Shown: one piece after another, positions 12,544 through 25,009 of the stretch | Numbering within the stretch: position 1 is the stretch's first letter | Layout of the letters: every line of letters starts with the position of its first letter | Source of the DNA: Apiosordaria backusii | Taxonomy: Eukaryota > Ascomycota > Sordariomycetes > Sordariales > Lasiosphaeriaceae | Assembly: GCA_030549205.1 (NCBI GenBank) | Contig: JAUKTV010000006.1 | Location: 328,501 to 392,500, forward strand | Direction of reading: 5' to 3' | DNA length: 64,000 nucleotides | Notes under the pieces: model-generated | Database searches by the model: none | What the model saw: only the letters and a program-made list of their open reading frames with translations | Told to the model about the DNA's origin: nothing | Translations under genes and position numbers: made by a program

Positions 12544-15500
12544 TTTGACTGGTGTGGTTGTTTGTGGGGTGGATGATAGATGATACTGAGGTGGTGTTGT
12601 TGAGTAGGCAAGGTAGAGTCTTGGTGGGTAAAGTCTCGATATCGTCCTGAGAATCAGAAAGGCTGGAGATGATGGGGATGACGTTGAATTTAAGGTCGAG
12701 ATATCGTGGGATGTTCGAGAGGAGTACAGTAGTTCTTAAAGAACTCGACTGCACCCACGACAAGCTGTCACCCGGAGAGCGAGACCGGGAACCCATGCTA
12801 TCAACCATGCAGACTCTTGACTGGGTGTGTGGTCAAGGTAGGGGTCGGGAAATACAATGCACTGGAGAAGCTAGCTTCGGTGGAGGGTGCAACAGAACCA
12901 GGACAGGGGGGCCTTGGAGACAAGCCCCATGCTCGGTAAGTGTACATAGGTACAGTTACCAAGCGTCTCCCAATGTCAACAGGGGACATTGAGCCGGGCC
13001 GAGAGGGGTGTGGGAGAAGCGGGGGCAGGGCTGCCCTGGTGGGAAATGGAAGCTTGGAAGGAAATCTGGCAGCGTTCTTTTGAGATCCTAATGGGGAGAA
13101 ACTGAGACAAGCCATGCTCAAAATGGGTATCTCGTCCATGGCAATAGCTTCCCCTAAACCCAATACGGCATCACCTTCGCATTGCAGTCCTCGCGCCATT
13201 CCAAGAGACAGAGAGCAGGTCGAGCCACACTCGTCTCAGAAACCGCTCAGGAGCAAAGGAGATGTTACGGACATGCTTTGATGTTATCCACCACAAGAGT
13301 TGCTGGCTCCGGCAGTCTTACTAGCCATGTGAAAACGGTCGAGAACAGACCAGACACGGGCGAGTGGCTGGTCTGCAAAAGCAGGCAGGTAGGTACCGGC
13401 CGTGATGCCTGGGTGAGAAGGAGGGGAACAACTGAGGTGGAGGTGGAAACGGAGAGCCAGAACGGTTGGGACCTGAGGCGCTTGGCTGAAGTACCCACTA
13501 CCGATTCCCGCTGTACCCTCAATTTGGGTCACCACCAGCCAGCCCAACCGTTGACCCTCATCATCAACCATCATCTCGGGCAAACCTCCTCCGTGGGATC
13601 TGCTGTGAGCTGTCGAGTTGTCGAGCTGTCCCTCTTCGATCTCTTGTTCTCAATATCGATCTCTCGATCACCCTGGTCAGCCGGACGTGCAATGTCACTG
13701 AATAATGGATATACTATTCATATTGTCTGGTGGCACGTGGCCGAGGTGCTGAACAGCGAGGCACAGAGGGCAAGCCACAGCACTCGGGCTTGAACAGGCC
13801 ATGTCGAGGCGCAAACCATGACGGCGAATCAGCGCCTGTTTCGCAACCGCTAGGACCATAAGCGCAGGCGAGAGGCGCGAGCGCAGAGGACGCACCAGGA
13901 CTCGAGCACGTGGTGTCTGCCGTGTTGTGCGTCTCTTGACAATATCGGTTGCGACATTGCAACATCGCGATAGAGAAACCTGGAGCTGTCAGGGTTATCG
14001 AATTCGAAACCATGGGGAGAAAAAAGGCTTTGCTCGGTGCTTCGGTGCACCTTCCTCCATAGGGCGCTTCCGTGATGTGCCAATGCACCAAGATCACCAA
14101 AGTCTTGGGACAGCGGAGATTCCGTTCAGGTGAGCGCGCTGACCGCGCTCAATCCTCCTCTGCACGACCGTTTGACCCGCACCGGTGAAGGGTAAAAAGA
14201 GGCCATGCCGTCGGGATTTGTTTCTGCCATTACCTACTGTGGTACGAGACTTTCCTGGGGGACGAGGATCCTCGATGGAAGCTTTGTTGATGCCTGGGCA
14301 TTCGATCCACGGTCCGTGGCCCTTCCTTCCTCTGATATGTCTTGTGGCCTGGCATGAACCAACCACACCAACCCATGGGTCGCTCTCTCTGGATCTCCGC
14401 CGGACCAAATGCTTCGTTCTCCAGATTGTCTTGATGGGATACCCATCATCTTCATTGTCGCCGTGACTCGCACCGCAACTCCGAAAATAACACATGACGG
14501 AATTTGCCCTCACATGCCGAAACTCCGAAGAGGCCATTCGGCGTCAAAGAAGGAGAGACGAACTCCGTTCACAAGGTTGAGGCAATGAAGGATCTTGGGG
14601 AGTCTGGATCTGTGGTGGAGCAAAAGCAATCGATGTGTCAAAGCTTCATTGCTTGGGCCGTCGGGAACACGTGGAAAATTGCCTCGCTCTGCAAGCATTT
14701 ACCCGGCCAGGTTGTCCGGGGCCACTTTGGAAGCCTTTTGGAAGCTTCAGCGGTTCCTTCCAACGAAGCTGCCAAGCACTCGGTGAGCGCAATCACGCGA
14801 GTCATCGGCCTGCGTCTGTCTCATGAATCGCCAGAGCTTCATCCTGGCTTCATCCCACCAGCTCCCGATGCTCCGTATCAACCGGTGAGGCCAGCATGGG
14901 CTGATCCACGCAAATCGACCCAACGCCCCAGTTTGGGCAGGTCCTAGTGCTATCCATACTCCCAGTGGGGTTTTTCGGCTTCACCAGCGAAAAGAGCCGA
15001 AGATACCACCATCCTGCGACACCACCCCGACACCGTGGACTCTGATAGCTTCACCGAGAGAACCTTTCACCTTCACCTTTTTCTTCCGATAGCAAACTTC
15101 TGGATATGGCAGGTGATTCTTTTCAAATTCTCCACAGAGACAATGGGCTAGATTTAAAGCCTGGTCCTGATGAGATAACAAAGATGACCACAAAGGGAAG
15201 GATCTCTGTCGCTCAGCACCTTGACGGCCCAGTTCGAGGATCGACGCCGACATGGACACTTCTCGGCCCGTCCGAATGACCTGCCGAGCTTCCTTCACCA
15301 TCGATGCTGCCCTCAGTCGATTCGGCATATGGGATGGCCTCGTGTATGTGTTCTCCATGCTCGGCGTGCCCGTTACATTTGGCCACTTCCCTCTGCCTTT
15401 TCCGCGACATCATACTCGACGAGGAAAATGCTCAAAGTATCGAGCTTCTCGCTCACCACCGTTCGGGAACTGAGACCAAGGCTCTGGTACCCAAGCCAAG

Positions 15501-18500
15501 CTATTCCAATCTGAAGGACATGCAACAGGAACACGGTGCAGTACTACATAACTAAATTACCGAAACCGTGTCACTGGCGCCCTTGGCTTCACGATAGTTC
15601 TTTTTCTCCAGCTGAGAGTGGCCTAGGAGGGTATCATGACACCGACACCGATGAGGTCGCCAAGATGTTCCAACTGGGCTTCGTCGCATTGGATCTCCCT
15701 CAAAACACGGCTTTGGTTTTCTGCGATGACCTGAGATGACGTCTCCGAGTCTGCGAGTTAGTTCCATGACTCTGATGCCCCGTTTTCTACGCCAGTCGTG
15801 TCATTTGAGTACACCGCAAGGACCGACTCCGATAGGGGAACCAACTGTCAAGTTGTAAAGCCGCCTCCCCGATGAAGCGATATGGTCGCCGAAGATGTAT
15901 CCCAGGTCAAGGCACATTTGAAGAAAAGTTCCATGCTGATCCCACGAGCTGAGGTTATTGAACCTGGGCGAGGTGCTGACCAATAGCCTTGACAAAACTT
16001 GGGAATCCAACACCGCCAGCATGGAACTGGGACAAGCTACACTACACTAGAGGTTGCCGGCCCGCTTTTCACCTCATCCGCACCGCGCCGGCGTTCAGGT
16101 CGACTTCCATATTCGTTGACCTGCATGAAGACACGACATGCTCAACGAGAACAACACGGCATCTAAAGTTCCCCGAGCCATCGTGCTACGTAATGAGTCG
16201 CAGAGAGAGCAAGAGTCCTCAATTTGATCTTCCTGACGCTCTGAGATTATAGACAGGGTTTGCTCAAAGGATCGCTCCTGCAGAATCCATTGATGGTGAT
16301 AGGAACAAAGCCATTGAGGTCCAAACGACCTTCATTGAGGATGTGATTCGTGTTCCTGGTCACCGGCATCCCATCCCACCTATCGTCTGCTCGTGTTCGC
16401 CGTTCATCCCACCGGAGTTTGCTCCGACCTCAGGGGAATCTTCCCGCAAACAGGGGCTTGTGGCTTTTTGTGGCGCGCAGATTGCAGCATGGCAAAGAGA
16501 TCAGCAAGCCAATTGTGAATCGTATTTGCGGCCAAGGGGCATTTTGTGGCGTGCCGGTGCGGTCTTCCGATGTCATGGCACCCTGCCGACCACGCCCGGC
16601 CGGCTTTAGAGCCCTTCTGGAATGTCTCACTCACGCGAGAGGACGACGCTTTGGAGCGTCATTAGTTTCCCGCGTGGACTTGGGACAAATTTGCTTCATT
16701 GGTCTTCACTTGCCAGAAGCGAGACATCTCAGGCTGCCCAGCTGTTAGCGCAGCAGTAGGGCGCTTGCGGCCGACCCTAACGCTTGTTTCACCACATTGG
16801 GAGATGGTGTCGTTTTGGAGAGTTTCCAGGACGTGTGTTTCGGGCCCTTCGCGGATATCAATCTTGCTTCGTTGGGCAATCATCGACGAGTTGCATACTG
16901 GAAGCATCTTCGACACCGTCTTTTGCGATTCAAGATAAGCCACCTACTTCAGCACTTCAGGTACCAGATTTGAGCATGGCGCGCCGCGTTTCCTTGTCTC
17001 CACTTCCCTGGCTTGGTGCCCGGGCTGCCGCCCTTTTTCCAGCCTATGCCGTATTACGGCCGCACCCGATTCCGGATGTGCATTCTCATCCCGCTCACGT
17101 CTGTAGGCCAGCATCTGACGACAACCAGCAAAACCCGTAAGCATAAAAGCGATAACCTTTTCAGCTTCACAGTCTCAGCGCCCCCGACGTGCACCGCATC
17201 TCCCGGCACTCTACATACCTACCTGTAGCCAAGCCCTCGTTTGGAATGGGAGTCCTCCCAGCCCATCGGGCCGCGGTTTCTTTGGGAACCGATTTTCACG
17301 TAAAATGCCGAAGCTACCGCCTCTTCCCTGTTCAACTTGAAACGGAAAGCAACACCGAGATCATATTTTTCTTGTTCTCGATGAAAAAGAACGCAAGCAA
17401 GTTGAGCCGATGTCGAGTGAGTCCAAACATTCAGGAACGCTTACAAATTTCTTTATCAAAGAAAGATGGGGAAGTTTTTGGATGCCGTCAACTCGTCCCG
17501 AGAAGCCGGGGTAAGCTATTACCAAACAGTGTGTCAACACTAACGCCTCTGGGGAAAGCGTCAAAAGGGGGGGCATGCCCACCCACCAAAAAGAAACGAA
17601 GAAAAATAAACGAGAAAATTGAAGACCGATGCAAGAATGCAAGATGTCGATATTGGCGAGATGGTGCTTGGCTTGCATGTGCATTTGTCTGTTGTTGTTG
17701 TTCACTGTTCCACTCTTCCCGTCGGGCTTTTCGGTCCATCCACAACTGTTGAAGTTTCTTTAGGTCTGGACCAGGCTCCGCTGTGGGAGAACTTGTTTTG
17801 ATGTTCCCACTTTCCCATGTGGTTGAAGATCGGGCCGGCGGTGGTGTTAAAAGACTGGGCGTGGTGGAGCACTAGGTAGGGCCGCTATGGCTTTTCAGAA
17901 GCTTGATACCAGGCTGGTGATGGACGCTCTACACGTACACTGTATGTACTGCCGGGTTGGCATTAGCAGAGGTGCATTATCGGGACGTTAGAGTTGTAAC
18001 AGGCTTGTGGTTAGTGGATGGCACAGCGATGGTGGTAGGTGAGGTCTAGACATGCAAGACTAGCTAGCAGGTACCGGTAGGGTGGTGTTGGTGAGGGCTT
18101 CATTGTGACTCTGGGAAACTGCTAGGCTTGCGAGCTTCCGAGATGAGATGTGGCAGGATCTACCTGGTCCCAGGTTGGGAACAAGCGAAGCTAAGAATGC
18201 AGGTTTATCTTTGCCTCAAAAATTGAGGCTGTAGCCAAGGCTCGGTGTGACAGGTTGCTTAGCTGTTGCATTGCCAGTGTTACGATGACGGTTGGATGAC
18301 ATACCTAACCGACGGGCCGAGGTCCTAGGCACCAGGTAGTGGTGAAGCTCTTGTGTCGAATAATGAACTAAACAACCTGGTAAAAGACTAGTAATAACAT
18401 TGGCAACTTTAATACAACCGCAATTCTTTTGTCTTGGTCTGTGGTTTCTGGCCTAGAGGGGTTAAAATCTCTTCGTTACCTGTAACGTTGTTCCTGGTAA

Positions 18501-18835
18501 CCCTTTACACCTGAAAGAAACAGTTCTCCCCCTGAACCCAAACATCTCCCATCATCCCAACCAATTTCACATGGACTGTTGCCCTCTAGCTGGCCCCGTT
18601 CATGCTCCCTCCTTCTCCTCTTCCTCTCTGTTGTGTTTCTGAGTTGGTATGGGCTGGGAGAAAGAGGCGGCACGGTGTCATTAAAAGAGAGCCGATAAGG
18701 AGTGGGGAGCATAATGTTTGTGACAACCGACAAAGGAGGTTGGTCAAGGGCACATCTGGTTTTCGACTGATATTCACTACGTGCCTCGTCTTCTCTGAGT
18801 CAGTCTTTGCCAGATAGCCAATCAATGATTGCTTT
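12544..18835. other. Gene-poor stretch
   Basis: No coding frame here has family-like sequence or consistent splicing. The longest (about 13.2-13.8 kb plus) has no recognisable domain. I see only scattered TACCTA/TAGGTA hexamers and short A-rich runs. The upstream control region of the 12.5-kb gene would lie at the left end. Confidence 0.45.
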
Positions 18836-19723
18836 CTAGCAATTATAAGGCCCAACTTTAGCAGTCCAGTTACCAGGCTGGTATGAACCCTCGGGGTCAC
18901 CAACACATTCGGCTATTATTCGTCTTGGTCAGCACGAGGTCACAGATCCTCTCAGAATGTCTTTTCGCAAGAAACGTACCAACAGTAACAAGCTTCAAGT
19001 TATTCTGCTTTGCCCAATTGATCAACCAAGGCGTCAAAGTGTTAACTGTGCCCGGATACACCTCGTGCATGAGGGGAATATGCCCGTTACCGCGGGCACC
19101 AGCCTGTTGAAACCGCTGCTGGGCTTGCTGAGGGCTGACGTTGTTCCAATCTCCGGAATCGATATCGTTGGTGATGACCTTGTAGTTCATCGACTTCATG
19201 GTGCTCAAAAACTGGCCGCCGGTGTCGAGATAAGGTGGGCGCATGTAGGCGGGCTTGACGCCGACCATGTTGACCAGGGCATCTTCGACACGGGTCATTT
19301 CGGTGCGGATTTGGTTTGCGTTCATGGAACCCATTCTGTTGTGGGACCTTTTCATTGTTTCGTTAGAGGGGCACCAGAAAGAGGAGTAAATGGGGAAACA
19401 TACCATGAGTGAGAAGCAACCTGGTGACCCGAGGCATATGCCTTCTTGACAGCGGCCTCTTGGCGGTAGATGCATCCATACAGAGTACCGCACCAGAAGA
19501 AGGTTGCCTTGGCACCACCCTTATCGAGAATATCAACAAGCTGGGAGGTGTAGGTATACGGGCCATCATCGTAGGCAAGTGCGAGCATGTTGGGTTGGGT
19601 GCATTGACTGATGACAACACCGGGGTTGACAGCCCGTTTGACATATTCGAGTGGGCTCATCACGGGGAGGGCACTGGCGCTCGTGATGAGCAGCAGCCCT
19701 GTTGTGAGGGTTTCGGCAAGCAT
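18836..19723 (-). CDS. Secreted polysaccharide (chitin) deacetylase
   Basis: Predicted metal-dependent deacetylase (carbohydrate esterase family 4, NodB fold) that removes acetyl groups from chitin or a related glycan in the cell wall or outside the cell. Three exons (19723-19404, 19347-18980, 18912-18836) separated by introns of 56 and 67 nt give 254 residues. Residues 1-19 form a signal peptide. The catalytic motifs appear in order: AYDDGP (50-55, catalytic base and metal Asp), HSWSH (105-109, metal His pair), RPPY (143-146), DSGDW (170-174) and LMHE (199-202). The last exon adds the usual AECVGDP...NW tail ending in Cys; reading through the last intron would lose it. I chose the internal Met because it opens directly on the signal peptide; an in-frame Met lies ten codons upstream. 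No carbohydrate-binding module is visible. Complete and apparently functional. Confidence 0.9.
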
Positions 19724-21273
19724 GTTGACAGCACGATGTAGAGTGGCAGGCACTGGTGCAAACGAAGCGACAGAGGCAAGGGCAAAGCGTGTGTTACGCG
19801 AGGGAAGATGGGGAAATTATATCATCACCATGGACTGTTGCCTCTTTGATCTCCACAAAACACTCAAAGACTGCATTCTGTCGGGTCATGTGGGGGACCA
19901 ACGGAATACCCACTCGGGAATATGGATGGTGATTATGGATGGGGAAACAGGGCTGTCAGCAGGCCAGGGTGGTATGTTCCATCTAAGATCATTTACAAAA
20001 ACCTGGGGTATCCGGCACTGTGGTGCCAAGCGGCTGGTATTTGCTTCTGGCATGATGCAAAATATCTCCGGCCCAGGGGCTGGGGCGATGGGTAAATACA
20101 GATCGTCCATAGTGGCCGCGGGTATTGCAATATTTATATTGCGTTACCGCAAGAAGGGATAAAATATTTAGCCGCTGCTGTCTATCCCCAGCTTCGATGT
20201 ATTACCCTGCCTAAATCTAACTCCCGCTGGCTGGAAAGTTGACCTTGACTCCAAGGGCTTCTACCACTCAATCCCACCACCAGCCTGCACCAATAGTTCC
20301 CAGATGAAAGCAAAGCCCTCCCACAGAATTCCCACTGAAGCCTTTACTCCCAGGAAATCACATAAGACCGCGTGGGTGGGTAGGCTGGTGGTTGTTAAAT
20401 TAGGTGGTGGTCTGAAATGTTGCGTGCAAGTTCGTGAGGGTGCAATCGTTCGATAGATCAAAGGCCTGGACCGAGAAAGCGAAGTGATAAGACTGAGTCC
20501 CTCAATCATCATGATGCTAATGTTAGACATGAGCCACTTGGTGCACGCCGGCCAGTCAAGCACCTACTGGCGCTTCTAGGTAGCTATTAATGATGTCAAC
20601 ACTTTGCGAAAAATTTGAAGTGCAGCGATACGATATTGGGCGTGAAATGCTTTCCATCGGTGAGAAGAGATGTTCAGCAATGCTTACGTGGCTGTCAAGT
20701 TCAGTCTGGTATCAATAAACGCCCTGGTACTGAACACTGTGGTTGACGAAGTTGACGGTGTTGGGAGGAAAACAGCATCTCTACTGAGGTCTCGTCTTGT
20801 GCCCGCCCGGCTCCTGACAACCAAGCTACCCATAGAGAGTTTCTACCATTTTGCCACCAGACGGAAGCCATACAGAGCATTGTTCGACCATTGAAGGGAT
20901 GTGCTTGCTTAGTCTCGTGTATAAGAAAGAGCAAAAAAGGTAAATGCCACCCGTGGTTCCGAAATGCAGTCCCCGAGCGTCTAAGGGGCACTTTCTCTTT
21001 CAGTCGCAGATTCCCAAAAAGTGCGTTGTATGGGTCATAGTTTCGGTTTTTTCTCTGTCAAAGTTACCTAGCAAGCGTTGTGCGCTTGCCAAAAAGAGAA
21101 AAGAGTTCAAGATCGTTTCATTTCCATCTTCAGCTCTACCTTCGGTTTTTAACTTCCATTCTACCGTCAGTTCTACCTTTAGCTCGCTCCTTTGCGCCAC
21201 TCCTTTAATTCCTACCCTCCTCCCCGCTCCTCGTACTTCTCTCTTCTCTGTTATCCGACATATCAGTCTTCGA
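19724..21273. other. Intergenic, promoter side of the deacetylase
   Basis: No supported gene. It would contain the control region of the deacetylase at its left end. Short frames on both strands lack any family resemblance. Confidence 0.5.
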
Positions 21274-21429
21274 AATGTCGTCGCACCGAAAACGCTCGCA
21301 AAGCACCAGCAGGACCTCGAGCAGAAGCTCTGGGGACCGCTCTACCCGAGGCTCGACCGACACCCCCGTGCCCTCGAACACGGTCGAGCAGGCGTGTTGT
21401 GGCGACCAGCACGAGGCCTCCATGGCCTT
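21274..21429 (+). CDS. Possible 51-residue Ser/Arg-rich peptide
   Basis: A short frame with a good start context (cgaaATG). It begins MSSHRKRSQSTSRTSSRSS, is basic and serine-rich, and ends in Met-Ala-Phe. Two C/T-rich acceptor-like sites (ccctttcag) follow, so it could be a first exon of a gene that includes the membrane-segment frame just downstream; I could not find a convincing donor. It may also be chance. Confidence 0.25.
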
Positions 21430-21586
21430 TTGAACCGCTCGTTCGCCCTTTCAGAATAGCTCGCCCGCCCTCTCGCCCGCCCTTTCAGAACCGTTCCCTC
21501 GCCGAAGTCACCACAACAATTGACTAGCGGCATCATCTACCTTGGCGAATGCAATCCTCTAGAATGGCGAGCCGAATTGGCTCGAC

Positions 21587-21808
21587 ATGGGCATGTTCAT
21601 CTCCACAGTCATGTTTGGAGTGTTGGTATTTGCCTTGGTGAGTGTACTGAGATTGATCTGGAACTACCTAAGGCATGTACATGCGCCCAGCCCTATTCGG
21701 CGCATACCCGTGGTGGTTCGTGGGTGGTATAGCCGGCTTACGTATGTGGAGGGGCAGGAGAACATTGATGAGATAGTGGATGGAATGGCAGGGGGAATGG
21801 GAGTTTAA
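21587..21808 (+). CDS. Possible small single-pass membrane protein
   Basis: A 73-residue frame starting MGMFISTVMFGVLVFALVSV, giving a hydrophobic segment at about residues 4-26. A basic patch (RHVHAPSPIRRIP) and a short acidic tail follow. The topology is that of small tail-exposed membrane peptides. No family recognised. It could be the last exon of a gene beginning near 21.27 kb. It faces the tyrosinase pseudogene convergently with a 190-bp gap. Confidence 0.35.
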   Translation: MGMFISTVMFGVLVFALVSVLRLIWNYLRHVHAPSPIRRIPVVVRGWYSRLTYVEGQENIDEIVDGMAGGMGV

Positions 21809-21999
21809 GGTAGGTCTACCTTGTTTTCTTTTGTTGATTTTGAAATTTTGTTGAGGGAGAAAGGGTGTTGCTGGTCACAAGTATTCTTAAGTCATTCAGG
21901 GGCCAAAAGCCTCGGCCAGACATGGTAGGTCAGCTTTCATTTCTTGATTATTCTACACCAAGCCTTCCTCTCCTACTTTGCATCTAGTGGTGCGAGATA

Positions 22000-23155
22000 T
22001 TATTCAATATACTCATAGCACAAAACACCGTTGGGTTTACCAGGGGCAGGTGGCACTCCCTTGCCCTTGATATTCATGATCTGCCCCACCGTGGTAAACG
22101 AAGCCGAGTTGGCCACCTTGAGCGGCTCGAGCACATAGTCAAGGGTGACGTTGCCAGCTGGAGGGTTGGGCCACATCTGAATGGCACCGCGGGGAGCGAT
22201 GGGGTTCGAGATGTCGTACTGACGAGCGGTTGGGTTGGCTGCCTGCCATTTGGCCCAGAGACGGTCAAGGTTGGCGTGGAAGGGATAGAAGATGGGGTCG
22301 GCGTTGGAGGTAAACATGTCGGACATGTCGCCGCCGAAAGTGGCGTGTCCGCCGGTGTGGATCTGTCAAGAACATGTCAGTTCCTTCACCTCCTAGGGAG
22401 TTGGAACAAAGTGATGAAAGAGACACTTACACCCATGGTTGGGACAAGACATCGGGCGGGATCATGTCGCCCTCGAGGAGAACGGCAAAGGTCGAATAGT
22501 CAGGCTGGGCCAGGACGGCGGTAACGTGGTTTGGGTTCATCCAGTAAGACGCAAAGTCCTGGCGGATATAGCGGAGCAGGCACCGGTTCGCAAGCTAGGC
22601 CGGGAGAGGGCCCTGGGCGATTCGGACAGACTCGCTGGCGAAGAAGCCATCCACCACACAGTTTCCATCGCTAGATTGACCTCCGAGCGGGACTACTACA
22701 TTGCCGACACCGTTCCCACCAAAGGACAAGGTGCCCGACAACACCGGGGAGGCGGTAAGGTTGGCAAAATCCAGGGCTGGGTTCCAGTACGGCAGACCGC
22801 CCAAAAGGCCACACTCGTTACGCAGAGCATCCTCAAACTCCTGGAGAAAAGCACGATACTAAAGGAGGAACTGGCCGACCCAGTGGACGAAAGGGGTGGC
22901 TTCCTGGTGGACGGTCAAGAAGTCGGTCCATCGTGATGTTGAGGCTGGGTATTTGGTTTGAAGGATGGGAGGACAGTTCATGAGGCACTTGACCGAGGAC
23001 AGAAAGTTGAGCTTCTGAAGGGTGCTGAGTGTACGGAACTCTTTGCGCTTGGTGGTGATCACGCATGTACTAGGACCCGCCGGGTGAGCAGCAACATCGA
23101 CGAGCACGCTGGCGAGCAGTGTCCCGAGGAGGAAGGACCCAACTGGAATCTTCAT
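22000..23155 (-). pseudogene. Secreted tyrosinase with two in-frame TAG codons
   Basis: Type-3 copper monooxygenase (phenol to o-quinone). Two exons, 23155-22433 and 22362-22000, with a 70-nt intron (donor GTGTAAGT) give a frame of full family length, 361 codons. Signal peptide at about 1-22 (MKIPVGSFLLGTLLASVLVD). Copper site A: H83 and H91 (TVHQEATPFVHWVGQFLL), then the expected Trp-His-Arg reads stop(99)-Tyr-Arg. Copper site B: H243, H247 (IHTGGH) and H270 (DPIFYPFHANLD) are intact. A second TAG is at codon 187, after GPLPA. Apart from these three codons the frame is clean. TGG to TAG, CAT to TAT and CAG to TAG are each a CpA-to-TpA change on one strand, as RIP makes. Because a copper ligand is lost, activity is unlikely even if the stops were read through or edited. 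Tyrosinase identity is secure; loss of function is inferred. Confidence 0.85.
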
Positions 23156-23888
23156 GATTGGCCCTGATTGATTAATGTAGATGAAAGGGAAGGTCACGGT
23201 GAGGGTGAATGTGAAGATGATTCAACATTGGGAGTGAAGGTCGACTTTAATACCTGTACCATTGAAACTTCCTCACCTGGGATAGTGAACAGCCTTGCCT
23301 CCTATTCTCAATGCTACATAGCATGTGTGCATGGGATCAACGCTACAGAGTCCGAAAGACTGGTCGCCCTATGAGGCGAGTCGCCAAGACTCTGTAATAT
23401 GTTGCCTTAAGTACCGCTATGTGCCCAGGGCCATAATCAGCTCCAAGTGAGGAAGAGGGGAATGGGGAACAGGCCACTATCGAAATTTAGGCCCACTTCA
23501 CACGTTTTACACTAGTGACCTCTCGCCGTTCAGTACCACCCTGCCATGCATAACAACCGGATGCGAGCCCCTACCCCTACATAGTGTCGGAGCTAACCTG
23601 AGATTGTTGGTGACATGGGCTTCGCTCCCTTAATCACATAAAGCACAGTATAAATTAGATTACCAAAACTAAATTTCACCATTCTTTGGCAAACAAAGGA
23701 CACTAAAGCTCAGTTATGCTCACGAGGGGAGGACTATCAAAAAGTAAAACATACAACACCGACGATTCCCCAGTGGCCACCCACCTGAGTACTATAGGTG
23801 TTCGGCACTCAACTGCTTATCGAGGGGAGAGCGGACGGGATACCGAGTTTTCAGTTGGTTATGGTCGTATGTAGTTATTATTCTCTGA
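23156..23888. other. Intergenic
   Basis: Apart from the tyrosinase promoter on the left there is no supported gene. The stretch separates two decayed genes. Confidence 0.5.
23245..23252 (-). promoter_or_regulatory. TATA-like box of the tyrosinase gene
   Basis: TATTAAAG on the minus strand, about 90 bp upstream of the tyrosinase start codon, the usual place for a fungal TATA element. Position and sequence are the only support. Confidence 0.3.
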
Positions 23889-24580
23889 TTAAGATCTTAC
23901 AAAGGTATTCGAGGATGTTGTTGAGTTTAGTACAGCACTGGTGAATGGCAACTTCACATCTATGATCCTTCTTATCCACCCCACCACCTTGTTGACGATC
24001 TCCAGAAACTCCTCGGTCGCTGTGAAGTTGGGACAGTGGCCGGTCTCCAACTTGTAGGGATCAGGTCTTCGTTGCCCATTTCTATGACCCTGCCAATCAC
24101 ATACAAAGTCGATTTCAATCTTGGGATGTAAGGGTATATAAACAGACATGAAATACTCGATCCGCCCTCCGGGAAAGCAAAAACAGTAACGTAGACGACG
24201 TCAGAGACACCACCGGGAAGCCCAGCCTTCGAACGAGCCTCCAAGCCCAAGCCATAGAGAGAGTGGTACCCACTTGATCACCACACGAATGCATGACGGC
24301 AATAACTCTTTTGCCGGCATCCACCAGCTTATTTACAAAAGATCGAATGCTGGCCGAGTCTTCTGCTAGTCCAGCAGTCAACCGGCGATCTCCGTTCAGG
24401 GAAGGATGGCGGGGACAGTGTACCTCCACATATCCGAAACCTTGGAGCGCCTGCGTCAGCTTGCTATAATGGTCTGGCGTGTGCCTAAAAGTCTTTGAAG
24501 CAACGAAGCCGCTTCAATGTGGAAAACACGTATCATAGCAGCCACCGCCGATGATAAGCACAGGTTTTGAGGATGTCATG
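23889..24580 (-). pseudogene. Decayed alpha/beta-hydrolase
   Basis: Pieces of a fungal alpha/beta-hydrolase are readable in family order but in changing frames. MTSSKPVLIIGGG opens it. After a stop, or a 45-nt intron that would remove it, comes TPDHYSKLTQALQGFGYVEV. SLAEDS-like sequence and the nucleophile region VIAVMHSCGDQVGT follow. A frame change then occurs inside a CTCTCTCT run near 24.27 kb, after which LYGLGLEARSKAGLPGGVSD continues in another frame, through PEGGSS. The cap region of some 70 residues is missing, and the tail with the catalytic His, LETGHCPNFTATEEF, returns in the first frame. At least one frameshift and a deletion make it a pseudogene. Substrate is unknown. It lies tandem to the tyrosinase pseudogene. 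Confidence 0.7.
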
Positions 24581-25009
24581 GTGTTGTTGTTATGATAAAA
24601 TATTGCTGGATTATAGGCTACAAGGTACGGTAAATGCTTGCGGATTTCGATGGAGATCTCGAGGAAGTTAAGCGCGATATTATCGAAAGGAAAATAAGAA
24701 AAAGAAAAGGCTGACCAGAGGCCTCTGCAATTTAAGGCAGACTGACAACTGGTAGTAGCAAGTCTCGATGAAGTGCAGTTGAAAGTACTTCCAGAACTGT
24801 GATTTTTAGTGTAACCGTTTTGCGCTCTGGCGAATAGTGAGCTTCCTGTTCTGGAGCCAGCTTCTTGTTTGCACTGCATGTGCACAGTGGCATAGTGATA
24901 ACCTACCCTGTCGAGTAAGCAGGTAAAAATGATGAGAATAAATGTATCATCCTAACTAATGTAGTTTTACCCGCTAAGTACCCAACTTGCTGTTCTAGTC
25001 GCCGGATTT
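24581..25009. other. Intergenic
   Basis: No supported gene; it would hold the former promoter of the hydrolase relic. Confidence 0.5.
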
